NCBI RefSeq assembly: GCF_947499845.1
Contig: NZ_CANMPM010000004.1
Span: forward strand, 248,001 to 312,000
Source: an uncultured Pseudokineococcus sp.
Lineage (GTDB): Bacteria > Actinomycetota > Actinomycetes > Actinomycetales > Quadrisphaeraceae
Direction: 5' to 3'
Length of the DNA stretch: 64,000 bases
Numbering within the stretch: position 1 is the first letter of the stretch; each line of letters starts with the position of its first letter. Below, piece after piece: positions 1 through 8,399 of this stretch. The notes under the pieces are model-generated. The model was not told the origin of the DNA, did no database searches, and saw nothing but the letters and a program-made list of their open reading frames with translations. The translations under genes were made by a program, and so were the position numbers.

Positions 1-1
1 C

Positions 2-1417
2 GTCGCGCTCCCCTCGATCAGCCAGGACCTCGGCGCCAGCGGCAGCGACCTGCAGTGGGTGCTGTCGGGCTACGCGCTGGCCTTCGGCCTCGTGCTCGTG
101 CCGGCGGGACGCCTGGGCGACGCGCACGGACGGCGACGCGTCTTCGTCGCCGGCCTCGCGACCTTCACCCTCGCGAGCCTCGCGTGCGGCCTGGCGCCCT
201 CCCCCGGCTGGCTGCTCGCCTTCCGCCTGCTGCAGGGCGTCGGCGGCGGCCTCCTGCAGCCCCAGGTGGCCGCCTTCATCCAGTCGCTCTTCTCCGGCCC
301 CGAGCGCGGGCGCGCCTTCGGCCTGCTCGGCACGAGCATCGGGCTGTCGACGGCGGTCGGCCCCCTCCTCGGCGGGACCATCCTCTCGGTCGACCCCGAC
401 CCGTCGTCGTGGCGCCTCGTCTTCTTCGTCAACATCCCCATCGGCCTCGCGGGCGTCGTCCTGGCGCTGCGGTGGCTCCCGGCGAGTCGGCCGGCGGACG
501 ACGGCGGGCCCCGCCCGAAGGTGGACCTCGTCGGCGTCGCGCTGCTGGCCCTCACCCTCACCGCGCTGCTCCTGCCCCTGCTCGAGCAGCCCCCGGCGCT
601 GGCCTGGGTCGCCCTGTGGGTCGCGTCCGCGGCGCTCGCCGTGGCCTTCGTGCGGTGGGAGCAGCGTCGGGGGCGCACCGGGCGGGACGCCGTCGTCGAC
701 CTGTCCCTCTTCCGCGCGAGCCGCTACCGCAACGGCGTGCTCGTGGGGCTCGTCTACTTCACCGGCTTCACGACGATCTTCTTCGTCCTGTCCATCTACC
801 TCCAGGACGGCCTCGGCATGTCGCCCCTGGCGGCGGGCCTCACCCAGACGCCCTTCGCCGTCGGCGGCGCCATCACCCCCGTCATCGCCGGGAGGGCGGT
901 CGAGCGGCTCGGCCGCCGGCTCGTCGTCGGCGGCCTGACGGCGGTGGCCGTCGGGCTCCTCGGGGTGCTCGCTATCGTGGCGACCCTCTCGAGCTCCCTC
1001 GAGCCCTGGCAGCTCGGCCTCGTCCTCGTCGTCCCGCTCCTCGTCGGCGGCGCGGGCAGCGGCGTCGTCATCTCCCCCAACACGACCCTGACCCTGTCCG
1101 TCGTGGAGCCGGGGAGCTCGGGCTCGGCCAGCGGGGTGCTGCAGACGAGCCAGCGCATCGGCTCGTCCGTCGGCATCGCCCTCGTCGGCGCCGTCTACTT
1201 CGGCGTCGTCGCAGCCTCCGGCGGGAGCACCGGCGGCGGGGTCCCCGGCGGTGGGGGCGGCGGCGGGGGCGACGCGAGCGCCTACGGGGCGGGGCTGTCG
1301 GCCAGCCTGGCGGTCGCCGTGGTGCTCGTCCTGCTCGCCCTCGTGCCGGCCGTCGCCGACCTGCGCGCCGAGCGGCGCGAGCAGCGGGCCGACGAGGGCG
1401 CCGACGCCTCCGCCTAG
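2..1417 (+). CDS. MFS drug exporter, DHA2 (EmrB/QacA) type, 5' partial
   Basis: This is a proton-driven major facilitator exporter of the 14-helix DHA2 group. The gene enters the window already open; the visible 471 residues begin in the first helix region (VALPSI) and run on through WVLSGYALAFG and the RLGDAHGRRR loop between helices 2 and 3, the usual MFS signature. Many hydrophobic helices follow, with a clear break after LSLFRASRYR near the middle. A glycine-only stretch (about bases 1230-1275) lies just before the last helix. The tail is short, charged and cytosolic. The substrate cannot be read from sequence. The true start lies upstream of the window. Confidence 0.9.
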   Translation, partial: VALPSISQDLGASGSDLQWVLSGYALAFGLVLVPAGRLGDAHGRRRVFVAGLATFTLASLACGLAPSPGWLLAFRLLQGVGGGLLQPQVAAFIQSLFSGPERGRAFGLLGTSIGLSTAVGPLLGGTILSVDPDPSSWRLVFFVNIPIGLAGVVLALRWLPASRPADDGGPRPKVDLVGVALLALTLTALLLPLLEQPPALAWVALWVASAALAVAFVRWEQRRGRTGRDAVVDLSLFRASRYRNGVLVGLVYFTGFTTIFFVLSIYLQDGLGMSPLAAGLTQTPFAVGGAITPVIAGRAVERLGRRLVVGGLTAVAVGLLGVLAIVATLSSSLEPWQLGLVLVVPLLVGGAGSGVVISPNTTLTLSVVEPGSSGSASGVLQTSQRIGSSVGIALVGAVYFGVVAASGGSTGGGVPGGGGGGGGDASAYGAGLSASLAVAVVLVLLALVPAVADLRAERREQRADEGADASA

Positions 1418-1486
1418 CCCCCTCCTCCCGAGCCCCCGAGCCGCCGAGCCGCCGAGCGACCGGGCGGGGGCCGGGCGCCGCGTGGC

Positions 1487-1492
1487 TACGCT
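1487..1492 (+). promoter_or_regulatory. -10 element of a leaderless nadE promoter
   Basis: TACGCT ends exactly six bases before the ATG of nadE and no Shine-Dalgarno sequence precedes that ATG. The spacing fits transcription starting at the start codon. I see no clear -35 box. Confidence 0.5.
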
Positions 1493-1498
1493 CGCGGC

Positions 1499-3310
1499 AT
1501 GCCCTCCCTGCGCCTGGCCCTGGCCCAGGTCGACACCACCGTGGGCGACCTCGACGGCAACGCGGCGCTCGTCCGGCGCGCGGCCGCCGAGGCCGCGGCG
1601 GCGGGCGCCGACCTCCTCGTCCTGCCCGAGCTGGCGCTCACCGGGTACCCGGTGGAGGACCTGGCGCTGCGCCGATCCTTCGTCGACGCCTCCCGCGCCG
1701 CCGTCGGCCGCCTCGCCGAGGACCTCGCCGCGGACGGCCTGGGAGACCTGCCCGTCCTGGTCGGCTACGTCGACCGAGCCTCGGGTCCCGTCGCCGAGGG
1801 CGTCAGCGCGGCCGGGCGCGGGCAGCGCGAGGGCGGCGGCGAGGAGTCCGCCGGCAGCGAGAGCGGCGCCACCGGCGTCCCGAAGGGCCTGCCGCAGAAC
1901 TGCGCCGCGCTGCTCCACGGCGGGCGGCAGGTCGGCCGGTACGCCAAGCACCACCTGCCCAACTACGGGGTCTTCGACGAGTTCCGCATCTTCGTGCCCG
2001 GCCGCGACCTGCTCGTCGCCCGCGTGCGCGGCGTCGACGTCGCCGTCGCCGTCTGCGAGGACCTCTGGCAGGAGGGCGGCCCCGTCGCGGCCGCGCGCGA
2101 GGCGGACGCCGAGCTCCTCGTCGTCCTCAACGCCTCCCCCTTCGAGCGCGCCAAGGACGACACCCGCCTGGCGCTGTGCCGGCGGCGCGCCCGCGAGGCG
2201 GAGGCCGTCCTCGCCTACGTCAACAGCGTCGGCGGCCAGGACGACCTCGTCTTCGACGGCGGCTCCGTCGTCGTGGCCCCGGGCGGCGAGGTGCTCGCCC
2301 GCGGCGAGGCCTTCGCCGAGCAGCTCCTCGTCGTCGACCTCGACCTCCCCGAGGGCGACCCGAGCCCGCCCGACGTCGAGCGGGTGCAGCGCGTCGTCGT
2401 CTCGCAGGAGCCCGCACCCGCGCGCGAGCCGGTGCCCGCGCCCCTCGCGGAGCCGCTGGAGGACATGGCCGAGCTGTGGGCCGCGCTCGTCCTCGGCCTC
2501 GGCGACTACGTCCGCAAGAACGGCTTCCGCCAGGTGCTCCTCGGGCTCTCCGGCGGGATCGACTCGGCGGTCTGCGCCGCCCTCGCCGTCGACGCGCTGG
2601 GACCGGACGGGGTCGTCGGCATCTCCATGCCCAGCTCGTACTCGACCGAGCACTCGCGCAGCGACGCCGACGACCTGGCCGAGCGGCTCGGCATCGACTA
2701 CCGCGTGCACCCCATCGCGCCGATGGTCGAGGCCTTCCTCGCGAACGTGCCGATGAGCGGCGTCGCCGAGGAGAACCTGCAGGCGCGGGTGCGCGGCACG
2801 CTGCTCATGGGCGTCTCGAACTCCGAGGGCCAGCTCGTCCTGACGACGTCGAACAAGAGCGAGCTGTCCGTCGGCTACTCGACGATCTACGGCGACTCGG
2901 TCGGCGGGTACGCGCCGCTCAAGGACGTCGCGAAGACCGACGTGTGGCGGCTCGCGCGCTGGCGCGACGCCGACGCCCGGGCCCGCGGCGAGCGGGAGCC
3001 GATCCCCGAGGCCTCCATCACCAAGGCCCCGTCGGCCGAGCTGCGCCCCGACCAGACCGACCAGGACTCCCTGCCCGAGTACGACGTCCTCGACGCGCTG
3101 CTCGAGGACTACGTGGTCCGGGCCATGGGCCGCTCGGAGCTCCTCGAGGCGGGCCACGCCCTCGACGACGTGGAGAAGGTCGTCGGCCTCGTCGACCGCG
3201 CCGAGTGGAAGCGGCGCCAGGGCGCCCCCGGCCCGAAGACGACCGCCGTCGCCTTCGGGCGCGACCGCCGCCTGCCCATCACGACGCACTGGCGCGAGGA
3301 GGACGAGTGA
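1499..3310 (+). CDS. nadE: glutamine-dependent NAD(+) synthase
   Basis: Makes NAD from deamido-NAD, ATP and glutamine. The 603-residue protein has the two-domain layout: an N-terminal nitrilase-type glutaminase with the catalytic triad Glu44 (LPELALTGYP), Lys150 (AKHHLPNYG) and Cys186 (VAVCEDLW), then a synthetase with the PP-loop GLSGGIDS at 349-356 and the TTSNKSELSVGY motif. A Gly/Glu/Ser-rich insert (about residues 100-120) lies in the glutaminase part. The ATG follows a TACGCT hexamer by six bases, which supports this start. The TGA stop overlaps the panB start by four bases, so the two cofactor genes are coupled. Confidence 0.96.
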   Translation: MPSLRLALAQVDTTVGDLDGNAALVRRAAAEAAAAGADLLVLPELALTGYPVEDLALRRSFVDASRAAVGRLAEDLAADGLGDLPVLVGYVDRASGPVAEGVSAAGRGQREGGGEESAGSESGATGVPKGLPQNCAALLHGGRQVGRYAKHHLPNYGVFDEFRIFVPGRDLLVARVRGVDVAVAVCEDLWQEGGPVAAAREADAELLVVLNASPFERAKDDTRLALCRRRAREAEAVLAYVNSVGGQDDLVFDGGSVVVAPGGEVLARGEAFAEQLLVVDLDLPEGDPSPPDVERVQRVVVSQEPAPAREPVPAPLAEPLEDMAELWAALVLGLGDYVRKNGFRQVLLGLSGGIDSAVCAALAVDALGPDGVVGISMPSSYSTEHSRSDADDLAERLGIDYRVHPIAPMVEAFLANVPMSGVAEENLQARVRGTLLMGVSNSEGQLVLTTSNKSELSVGYSTIYGDSVGGYAPLKDVAKTDVWRLARWRDADARARGEREPIPEASITKAPSAELRPDQTDQDSLPEYDVLDALLEDYVVRAMGRSELLEAGHALDDVEKVVGLVDRAEWKRRQGAPGPKTTAVAFGRDRRLPITTHWREEDE

Positions 3311-4182
3311 GCGAGCAACCGGCGCCCTACGGGGGTGCTCCGGCGACGCCCGCCGACCCCGCGGCGGCGCCCGCCCGCACCCCCCGCGTCGTCCGGACGA
3401 CGACCCTGAGGCGGTGGAAGACCGAGGGCCGTCGCTGGGCGATGCTCACGGCCTACGACGCGCTCACCGCCTCCGCGCTCGACGACGCCGGCGTCCCCGT
3501 GCTGCTCGTCGGCGACTCCGCGGGGACGACCGTGCTCGGGCAGACGTCGACGCTCGCCGTCACGGTCGAGGAGATGCTCGTCCTCGTGCGGGCCGTCGTG
3601 CGCGGGACGGCGCGGGCGCTCGTCGTCGCGGACCTGCCCTTCGGCAGCTACCAGGCGGGCCCCGCCCAGGCGCTCGCCACCGGTGTGCGCATGCTCAAGG
3701 AGGGCGGCGCCGCGGCCGTCAAGCTCGAGGGCGGCGCCGCCGTCGCCCCGTCGGTGCGCGCGCTCGTCGACGCGGGGGTGCCCGTCATGGGCCACGTCGG
3801 CTTCACCCCGCAGTCCGAGCACGCCCTGGGCGGCTACCGCGTCCAGGGGCGCGGCGACGACGCCGACCGCCTGCTCGCGGACGCCCGGGCCCTCGAGGCG
3901 GCCGGGGCCTTCGCCGTCGTCGTCGAGATGGTGCCGTCCGCGGTCGCCGCGCGGCTGGCCCGCGAGCTGGCCGTGCCCGTGGTCGGCATCGGTGCCGGAC
4001 CCGGGACGGACGCCCAGGTGCTCGTCGTCACCGACATGGCCGGGCTCGGCGGAGGCCGCACGCCCCGGTTCGTCCAGCGCTACGCCGACCTGCGCGGCGA
4101 GCTGGGCCGTGCCGCGGCGGCCTTCGCGGCGGACGTCGAGGACGGCTCCTTCCCCGCGGCGGAGCACGAGTTCACGGACTGA
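3307..4182 (+). CDS. panB: 3-methyl-2-oxobutanoate hydroxymethyltransferase
   Basis: First committed enzyme of pantothenate (CoA) synthesis: it transfers a hydroxymethyl group from methylene-tetrahydrofolate to ketoisovalerate. The 291-residue protein is a TIM barrel with the family motifs LVGDSAGT, VADLPFGSY, KLEGG, GHVGFTPQS and VVGIGAGPGTDAQVLV; the last has Ala where Gly is common. About 35 Pro/Ala-rich residues precede the barrel. The GTG start overlaps the nadE stop (GTGA), with no separate ribosome site, so translation is probably coupled. Transcription likely ends in the large palindrome 29 bases downstream. Confidence 0.95.
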   Translation: MSEQPAPYGGAPATPADPAAAPARTPRVVRTTTLRRWKTEGRRWAMLTAYDALTASALDDAGVPVLLVGDSAGTTVLGQTSTLAVTVEEMLVLVRAVVRGTARALVVADLPFGSYQAGPAQALATGVRMLKEGGAAAVKLEGGAAVAPSVRALVDAGVPVMGHVGFTPQSEHALGGYRVQGRGDDADRLLADARALEAAGAFAVVVEMVPSAVAARLARELAVPVVGIGAGPGTDAQVLVVTDMAGLGGGRTPRFVQRYADLRGELGRAAAAFAADVEDGSFPAAEHEFTD

Positions 4183-4210
4183 GCCGCACTGCGGCGAGGG
4201 CCCCGACGAG

Positions 4211-4264
4211 CAGGAGCCGTCCACGAGCGTGACCGTGCACGGTCACGCTCGTGGACGGCTCCTG
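4211..4264. terminator. 54-bp perfect palindrome, likely bidirectional terminator
   Basis: Two 27-base arms match perfectly around position 4237/4238, with core GTGACCGTGCACGGTCAC and no unpaired loop in the duplex. It lies between the convergent panB and sortase genes, where a shared terminator is expected. No U tract follows on either strand. Its length and perfection exceed the other hairpins in the window. Confidence 0.6.
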
Positions 4265-4277
4265 GCCCGGTGGCGCC

Positions 4278-5060
4278 TCAGCGGGCCGCGTCGCCCGCCA
4301 GCTCGGCCGTGACGACGAGGTTCTCGGTGGAGCGGCCGCCGTCCTCGCGCTGGAAGCACGTGATGAGCACCAGGCGGCCGGGGTGGACGGCCCAGACCTC
4401 GTCGGCGTCCGGCAGCTCGCCCTTGCCGTAGCGGCGCACGTCGGTGATCGCGTACTCGGCGGTGCCGGAGGGGGTCTCGACCTCGACGCGGTCCCCGGGG
4501 CCCACCGCACCGCCCCGGAAGTCGGCGTCGAGCAGCGGGTCGAAGGCGGCCTCGCCGCGGCTCCAGGAGTGGGCGGCGATGTAGACCGTGTTGTCCGGTG
4601 CGGAAGCCCCCGCCCCCGGCCGGCCGTACGGGTCGATCCAGTACGCTTCCGTCATGGTCGGCGGGTTGATGGCCCCGCCGTCCGGCTCGAGGGGGTGCAC
4701 GGGCAGGTCGATGCCGACCGACGGCACGCGCAGGCGGACGTCGGCGTCCGCGGCCTGGGCCGGCGCCGCCGTCGGCTGCGGCTCCACCGCCGTCAGCTGC
4801 GGCTCCTCCTCCGGCGCCGTGGCCCCCTCCGTGCGCGGGGCCACGGTGAGGGCGGGCTCCGGCGCGGCGGCGCCCTGCGCCGACGTGCCTGCGGCCCCGA
4901 GCTCGGGCTCCTCCCCCGTCAGGCCCGCAGCGAGGAGGCACCCCCCCGTGACGGCCAGCAGCCCCGCCGCGACCAGGGCCGCAGCGCGCCGCGGCGGGCG
5001 CCGGCGCTCCCCGCGGGGAGCGCCGGCGCCCACCGGGGAGCCGGTGTCAGGCGCGCCCAC
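4278..5060 (-). CDS. class F-like sortase (cell-wall transpeptidase)
   Basis: Membrane-anchored cysteine transpeptidase that joins surface proteins to the cell wall. The 260 residues show one N-terminal helix (AAALVAAGLLAVTGGCLLAAG), a Pro/Ala-rich stalk, then the sortase barrel with catalytic His in YIAAHSW, Cys in LVLITCF and Arg in GGRSTEN. Single anchor, length and stalk fit class E/F enzymes of actinobacteria. The upstream gene, overlapping by 14 bases, encodes a protein with a C-terminal anchoring signal and is the obvious substrate. The start is a GTG at 5060; another GTG at 5033 is possible, and neither has a good ribosome site. Confidence 0.85.
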   Translation of the reverse strand: MGAPDTGSPVGAGAPRGERRRPPRRAAALVAAGLLAVTGGCLLAAGLTGEEPELGAAGTSAQGAAAPEPALTVAPRTEGATAPEEEPQLTAVEPQPTAAPAQAADADVRLRVPSVGIDLPVHPLEPDGGAINPPTMTEAYWIDPYGRPGAGASAPDNTVYIAAHSWSRGEAAFDPLLDADFRGGAVGPGDRVEVETPSGTAEYAITDVRRYGKGELPDADEVWAVHPGRLVLITCFQREDGGRSTENLVVTAELAGDAAR

Positions 5061-6321
5061 GGCGCCCCGTGCGCAGGGCCGCGGCCCCGCCGACGGTGGC
5101 GACGGCGAGCAGGCCGGCGCCGACGGCCACGAGGCCGCCGTCCGCGCCGCCGCCCTCGACGCCCGTGTTGGAGCGCAGGCCCGGGTTCTGCCCCGACGGC
5201 GCCGCCGGAGCGGGCGCGGGAGCCGTGACCGTGACGGTCGGCGTGGGTGCCGGCGCGGGCGCGGGCGCCGCTGCCAGCTCGAGCTCGCCGAGGGCGACGA
5301 CGGAGACGGCGTCGTCGGTGGTCGGCGGGAACAGCACCATGAGGTAGGTCCCCGGCTCCAGGTCCTCCGACGCCCGCACGGTGGCGGTCGCGTCCTCGCT
5401 CTCGTCACCGTCCTCGACGGCCAGCGCCGTCGCGCCGCCGAGAGAGCCAGCCGAGTGCTCCCCGGCGGCCTCGGCGAGGGCGCGGGCCAGGTCGGCGCCC
5501 GACGCGGTCCCGACCTCGTCGGACCCCTCGGCGCCGAGCACGGCGAAGGAGTCGGCGAGCGACTCGAGCTCGAGGTCGACCCCGTCGTCGTCGCCCTCGG
5601 TCGTGAGCGGGATGACGAAGCCGTCGAGCCCGTCGAGGTCCGCGACACCGAGCTCCTGCAGGCTCGACGTGCTCGGGAGGACGACCTCGAAGGTCTCACC
5701 GACCTGGGCGGCGACCGGCTCCTCGACGGAGGCGACGGCGTCGAGGTAGGTCGCGTCCACCTCGGCCGGCGACCGCACGAGGTCGGCGGCCCGGTCGGTC
5801 GGGTCCAGGTCCAGGGGGACGAGCACCTCGAAGGACGGGGCCTCGGGGAACTCGAGCACCTCCAGGCCGTCGACGAGCAGGTAGACGTCGTCGACGTCGA
5901 CGAGCGCGGGGTCGTCGGCCGGGAGGTCCACGGTCAGCACGGTCCCGTCGACCTGGGGCTCGAGGTCGTCCGCGAGACGGATCGCCTCCCGGCGGGGGTC
6001 CGCACCCGACTCGTAGGCGTCCTCGAACGCCTCAGCCGGGACCAGCACCGCCTCGACCTCGCCGTGGTTCACGGCCAGGTCGGGCAGCTGCACCACGACC
6101 GTGCCGTCCTGGACCAGGTCGACCGGCGTCGCGTCCAGCTCGTCCGCCTGGTCGACGTCCAGCGGCGTGCCGTAGGCGGAGAACGCCACGTCCTGCCCCG
6201 GGTCGAGCACGAAGGAGGACGAGGCCGCCGTCGCGCTGGGCGCGGCGAGGGCGAGGGCGGTGGTGGCGGCCAGGACGCCGAGCCCGGTGGCGGCGGCTCG
6301 GCGGGTGGTCGTGCGCGGCAT
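5047..6321 (-). CDS. secreted, probably wall-anchored surface protein
   Basis: A 424-residue exported protein of unknown function. It has a Sec signal peptide (TTTRRAAATGLGVLAAT, cleavage near PSATA-AS), a very acidic beta-rich body of about 320 residues, a Pro/Ala/Thr-rich stalk (about 345-385), and a C-terminal sorting-type end: LRSNTG, Gly-rich spacer, hydrophobic helix GLVAVGAGLLAVATVGG and basic tail RTGRRGRA. LRSNTG is not the canonical LPXTG, but the layout and the overlapping sortase support covalent anchoring. The ATG is preceded by AAGGGG five bases upstream. The acidic body resembles no family I can name. Confidence 0.75.
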   Translation of the reverse strand: MPRTTTRRAAATGLGVLAATTALALAAPSATAASSSFVLDPGQDVAFSAYGTPLDVDQADELDATPVDLVQDGTVVVQLPDLAVNHGEVEAVLVPAEAFEDAYESGADPRREAIRLADDLEPQVDGTVLTVDLPADDPALVDVDDVYLLVDGLEVLEFPEAPSFEVLVPLDLDPTDRAADLVRSPAEVDATYLDAVASVEEPVAAQVGETFEVVLPSTSSLQELGVADLDGLDGFVIPLTTEGDDDGVDLELESLADSFAVLGAEGSDEVGTASGADLARALAEAAGEHSAGSLGGATALAVEDGDESEDATATVRASEDLEPGTYLMVLFPPTTDDAVSVVALGELELAAAPAPAPAPTPTVTVTAPAPAPAAPSGQNPGLRSNTGVEGGGADGGLVAVGAGLLAVATVGGAAALRTGRRGRA

Positions 6322-6486
6322 GGAGGCCCCTTCGGGGGTCGAGGCGGGCGCGTGGCGGCCCGCGGCGTCGAGAACCTATCGGCCGCGCACCGTCCGGACC
6401 GGAGGATTCCGACATCTCGGTGCGGTGACGGACGACGCCCCGCCCACCCGGGGGTGGACGGGGCGTCGGGGTCGTGGGCGGGGGGT

Positions 6487-6506
6487 GGCCGGCCCGAGAG
6501 CCGGCC
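6487..6506 (-). terminator. hairpin after pdxS
   Basis: GGCCGGC and GCCGGCC arms with a six-base loop lie just past the pdxS stop. The short strong stem has no U tract. It is the only terminator candidate for the pdxS transcript. Confidence 0.4.
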
Positions 6507-6512
6507 GCCGCC

Positions 6513-7469
6513 TCACCAGCCGCGCGAGGCCAGGCGGTGCGGCTCGGGGATGGCGTCGACGTTGAGGCCGACCATCGCGTCGCCGAGCCCGCGGGAGACC
6601 TTGGCCACGACGTCGGGGTCGTCGTGGAAGGTGGTCGCCTTGACGATGGCCGCGGCCCGGTCGGCCGGGTTGCCCGACTTGAAGATGCCGGAGCCGACGA
6701 ACACGCCCTCGGCGCCCAGCTGCATCATCATCGCGGCGTCGGCCGGCGTGGCGATGCCGCCCGCGGTGAAGAGGACGACGGGCAGCTTCCCGGCCGCCGC
6801 GACCTCGGCGACGAGCTCGGACGGCGCCTGCAGCTCCTTGGCGGCGACGTACAGCTCGTCGCTGCTCATCGACGTGAGGCGGGCGATCTCGCCGCGGATG
6901 GTGCGGATGTGGCCCGTGGCGTTCGAGACGTCGCCGGTGCCCGCCTCGCCCTTGGAGCGGATCATGGCCGCGCCCTCGGTGATGCGCCGCAGGGCCTCGC
7001 CGAGGTTCGTCGCGCCGCACACGAAGGGCACCGTGAAGCGCCACTTGTCGATGTGGTGGACGTAGTCGGCGGGGGTGAGGACCTCGGACTCGTCGACGTA
7101 GTCCACGCCGAGGCTCTGCAGCACCTGCGCCTCGACGAAGTGGCCGATGCGCGCCTTCGCCATGACGGGGATCGAGACGGCGTCGACGATGCCCTGGACC
7201 AGGTCGGGGTCGCTCATGCGGGCCACCCCGCCCTGGGCGCGGATGTCGGCGGGGACGCGCTCGAGGGCCATGACGGCGACGGCGCCGGCGTCCTCGGCGA
7301 TCTTCGCCTGCTCGGCCGTGACGACGTCCATGATGACGCCGCCCTTGAGCATCTCGGCCATGCCGCGCTTGACCCGGGCGGTGCCGCGGGCCGCGCTGTC
7401 GCGGGCGCTCTCCCCCGGCCCGGTGGGCGGCTGGGCGGCGGCGGGCTGGGTCGTCTCGGGCGTGGGCAC
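6513..7469 (-). CDS. pdxS: pyridoxal 5'-phosphate synthase lyase subunit PdxS
   Basis: Synthase subunit of the DXP-independent vitamin B6 pathway. It condenses ribose 5-phosphate, glyceraldehyde 3-phosphate and ammonia into PLP. The 318-residue TIM barrel carries [17 protein letters not shown], the phosphate loop region, [10 protein letters not shown] and [15 protein letters not shown], all very conserved. About 25 low-complexity residues precede the barrel. The GTG start has AGGT seven bases upstream. PdxS normally needs the glutaminase PdxT for ammonia; pdxT usually sits close by in actinobacteria but is not in this window. Confidence 0.96.
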   Translation of the reverse strand: MPTPETTQPAAAQPPTGPGESARDSAARGTARVKRGMAEMLKGGVIMDVVTAEQAKIAEDAGAVAVMALERVPADIRAQGGVARMSDPDLVQGIVDAVSIPVMAKARIGHFVEAQVLQSLGVDYVDESEVLTPADYVHHIDKWRFTVPFVCGATNLGEALRRITEGAAMIRSKGEAGTGDVSNATGHIRTIRGEIARLTSMSSDELYVAAKELQAPSELVAEVAAAGKLPVVLFTAGGIATPADAAMMMQLGAEGVFVGSGIFKSGNPADRAAAIVKATTFHDDPDVVAKVSRGLGDAMVGLNVDAIPEPHRLASRGW

Positions 7470-7670
7470 CGGTACCTCGCAGGTCTACGGACGGGTGGGG
7501 GCGTCGCGTCGGGCGGGGGCCGCTCGACCGCGGGCGGGCGCGGCGGCGGGGGCCGCCTCACCGCGTCCTCATGGTAGGCCCGGGGCCGCCCTCCCCCGTC
7601 GCCGGGCGCGCTGCCCCCGACGCGTCCCGGGAGGAGGGCGGAGGGGCGTCGCGCGGGGGCGCCACCGGGC

Positions 7671-8399
7671 TCAGGGCAGCAGGCCCGGGGGCGGCTCGTC
7701 GTCGACCTCGAAGGTGCGCGGCTCCGGCGCGCGCCCGGCGAGGCGGCCCCACCGCACGAGCCGGCTGCGCCGGCGGCGGCGCACCTGCACCTGCGCCTCG
7801 TTGGAGAACCTCCGGGCCAGGCGCAGCCGGCGGCACTCCGCGGCCAGGTCCTCGAGCAGCGGCGCCGCCGAGGGGTCCTGCCCCAGGGGCACGAGCACCT
7901 CGGGCGGCAGCGCGGCCCGCAGCGCGGCCGACAGGTCGCTCTCGGCCCGCTCGCGCTCGGCCGTCAGCCGTCCCGGCCCTGTCGCCGCGCCCGCGTCCCG
8001 CCGGCCGTCGTCCCGGCCCACCTCCCGGCGTCCCTCCCCGACCCTCGCCCCCTCGTGCGCTCCCTCCTCGTCCGGGCGCTCGGTCGCGGTGTCCCCGACC
8101 TCCTCGCCCTCCCCGAGGGCGTCGGCGGCGGCGACGGCGAGGAGCACCGACGACGCCGGGTCGAGCAGGCCGCTGCGCGCCAGCCGGTCGGCGGCCGCGG
8201 CGCGCCGCACGAGCTGCTCCACGAGGGCCGCCCGGGCCCCGTCGGCGCGCCGGTGGAGGCGGTCCAGGCGCCGGGCCGCCGTGCTGAGCAGCAGCGCCGC
8301 CAGAGCCAGCCCCAGGACGACCAGGGGCACCAGCACGAGGAGGCGGACGTCGACGAGCACCGCGGCCGGGCCGGCCGCCGCCACGAGGGCGCCCCTCAC
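7671..8399 (-). CDS. membrane-anchored protein of the PIM cluster, unknown function
   Basis: A 242-residue protein with one N-terminal membrane helix (VRLLVLVPLVVLGLALAALLL). A helical Arg/Ala-rich cytosolic part (RRLDRLHRRADGARAALVEQ) vaguely recalls LemA-type coiled helices. Next come a low-complexity acidic/Arg linker and a conserved-looking C-terminal segment (CRRLRLARRFSNEAQVQV). Its GTG overlaps the pimA stop by four bases, so it is the last member of the thrS-to-pimA run. I cannot assign a function. A role at the membrane near PIM synthesis is inferred only from position. Confidence 0.75.
   Translation of the reverse strand: MRGALVAAAGPAAVLVDVRLLVLVPLVVLGLALAALLLSTAARRLDRLHRRADGARAALVEQLVRRAAAADRLARSGLLDPASSVLLAVAAADALGEGEEVGDTATERPDEEGAHEGARVGEGRREVGRDDGRRDAGAATGPGRLTAERERAESDLSAALRAALPPEVLVPLGQDPSAAPLLEDLAAECRRLRLARRFSNEAQVQVRRRRRSRLVRWGRLAGRAPEPRTFEVDDEPPPGLLP

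Noticed and set aside
640-735. Frameshift as the cause of the Ser/Arg-rich segment (residue numbers of the protein at 48707-51100)
   Set aside because: The frame continues into a sensible HerA-like C-terminus and the codon pattern stays constant, so the segment is real low-complexity sequence.
55-3306. Very long open frame running through the MFS and nadE genes into panB
   Set aside because: Only the last 291 codons (from 3307) match a family; the rest is Arg/Pro/Ala-rich shadow reading caused by high GC.
6322-6512. PLP-linked riboswitch or MocR-type operator near pdxS
   Set aside because: The stretch lies downstream of pdxS; no conserved leader structure or MocR-like gene was found.
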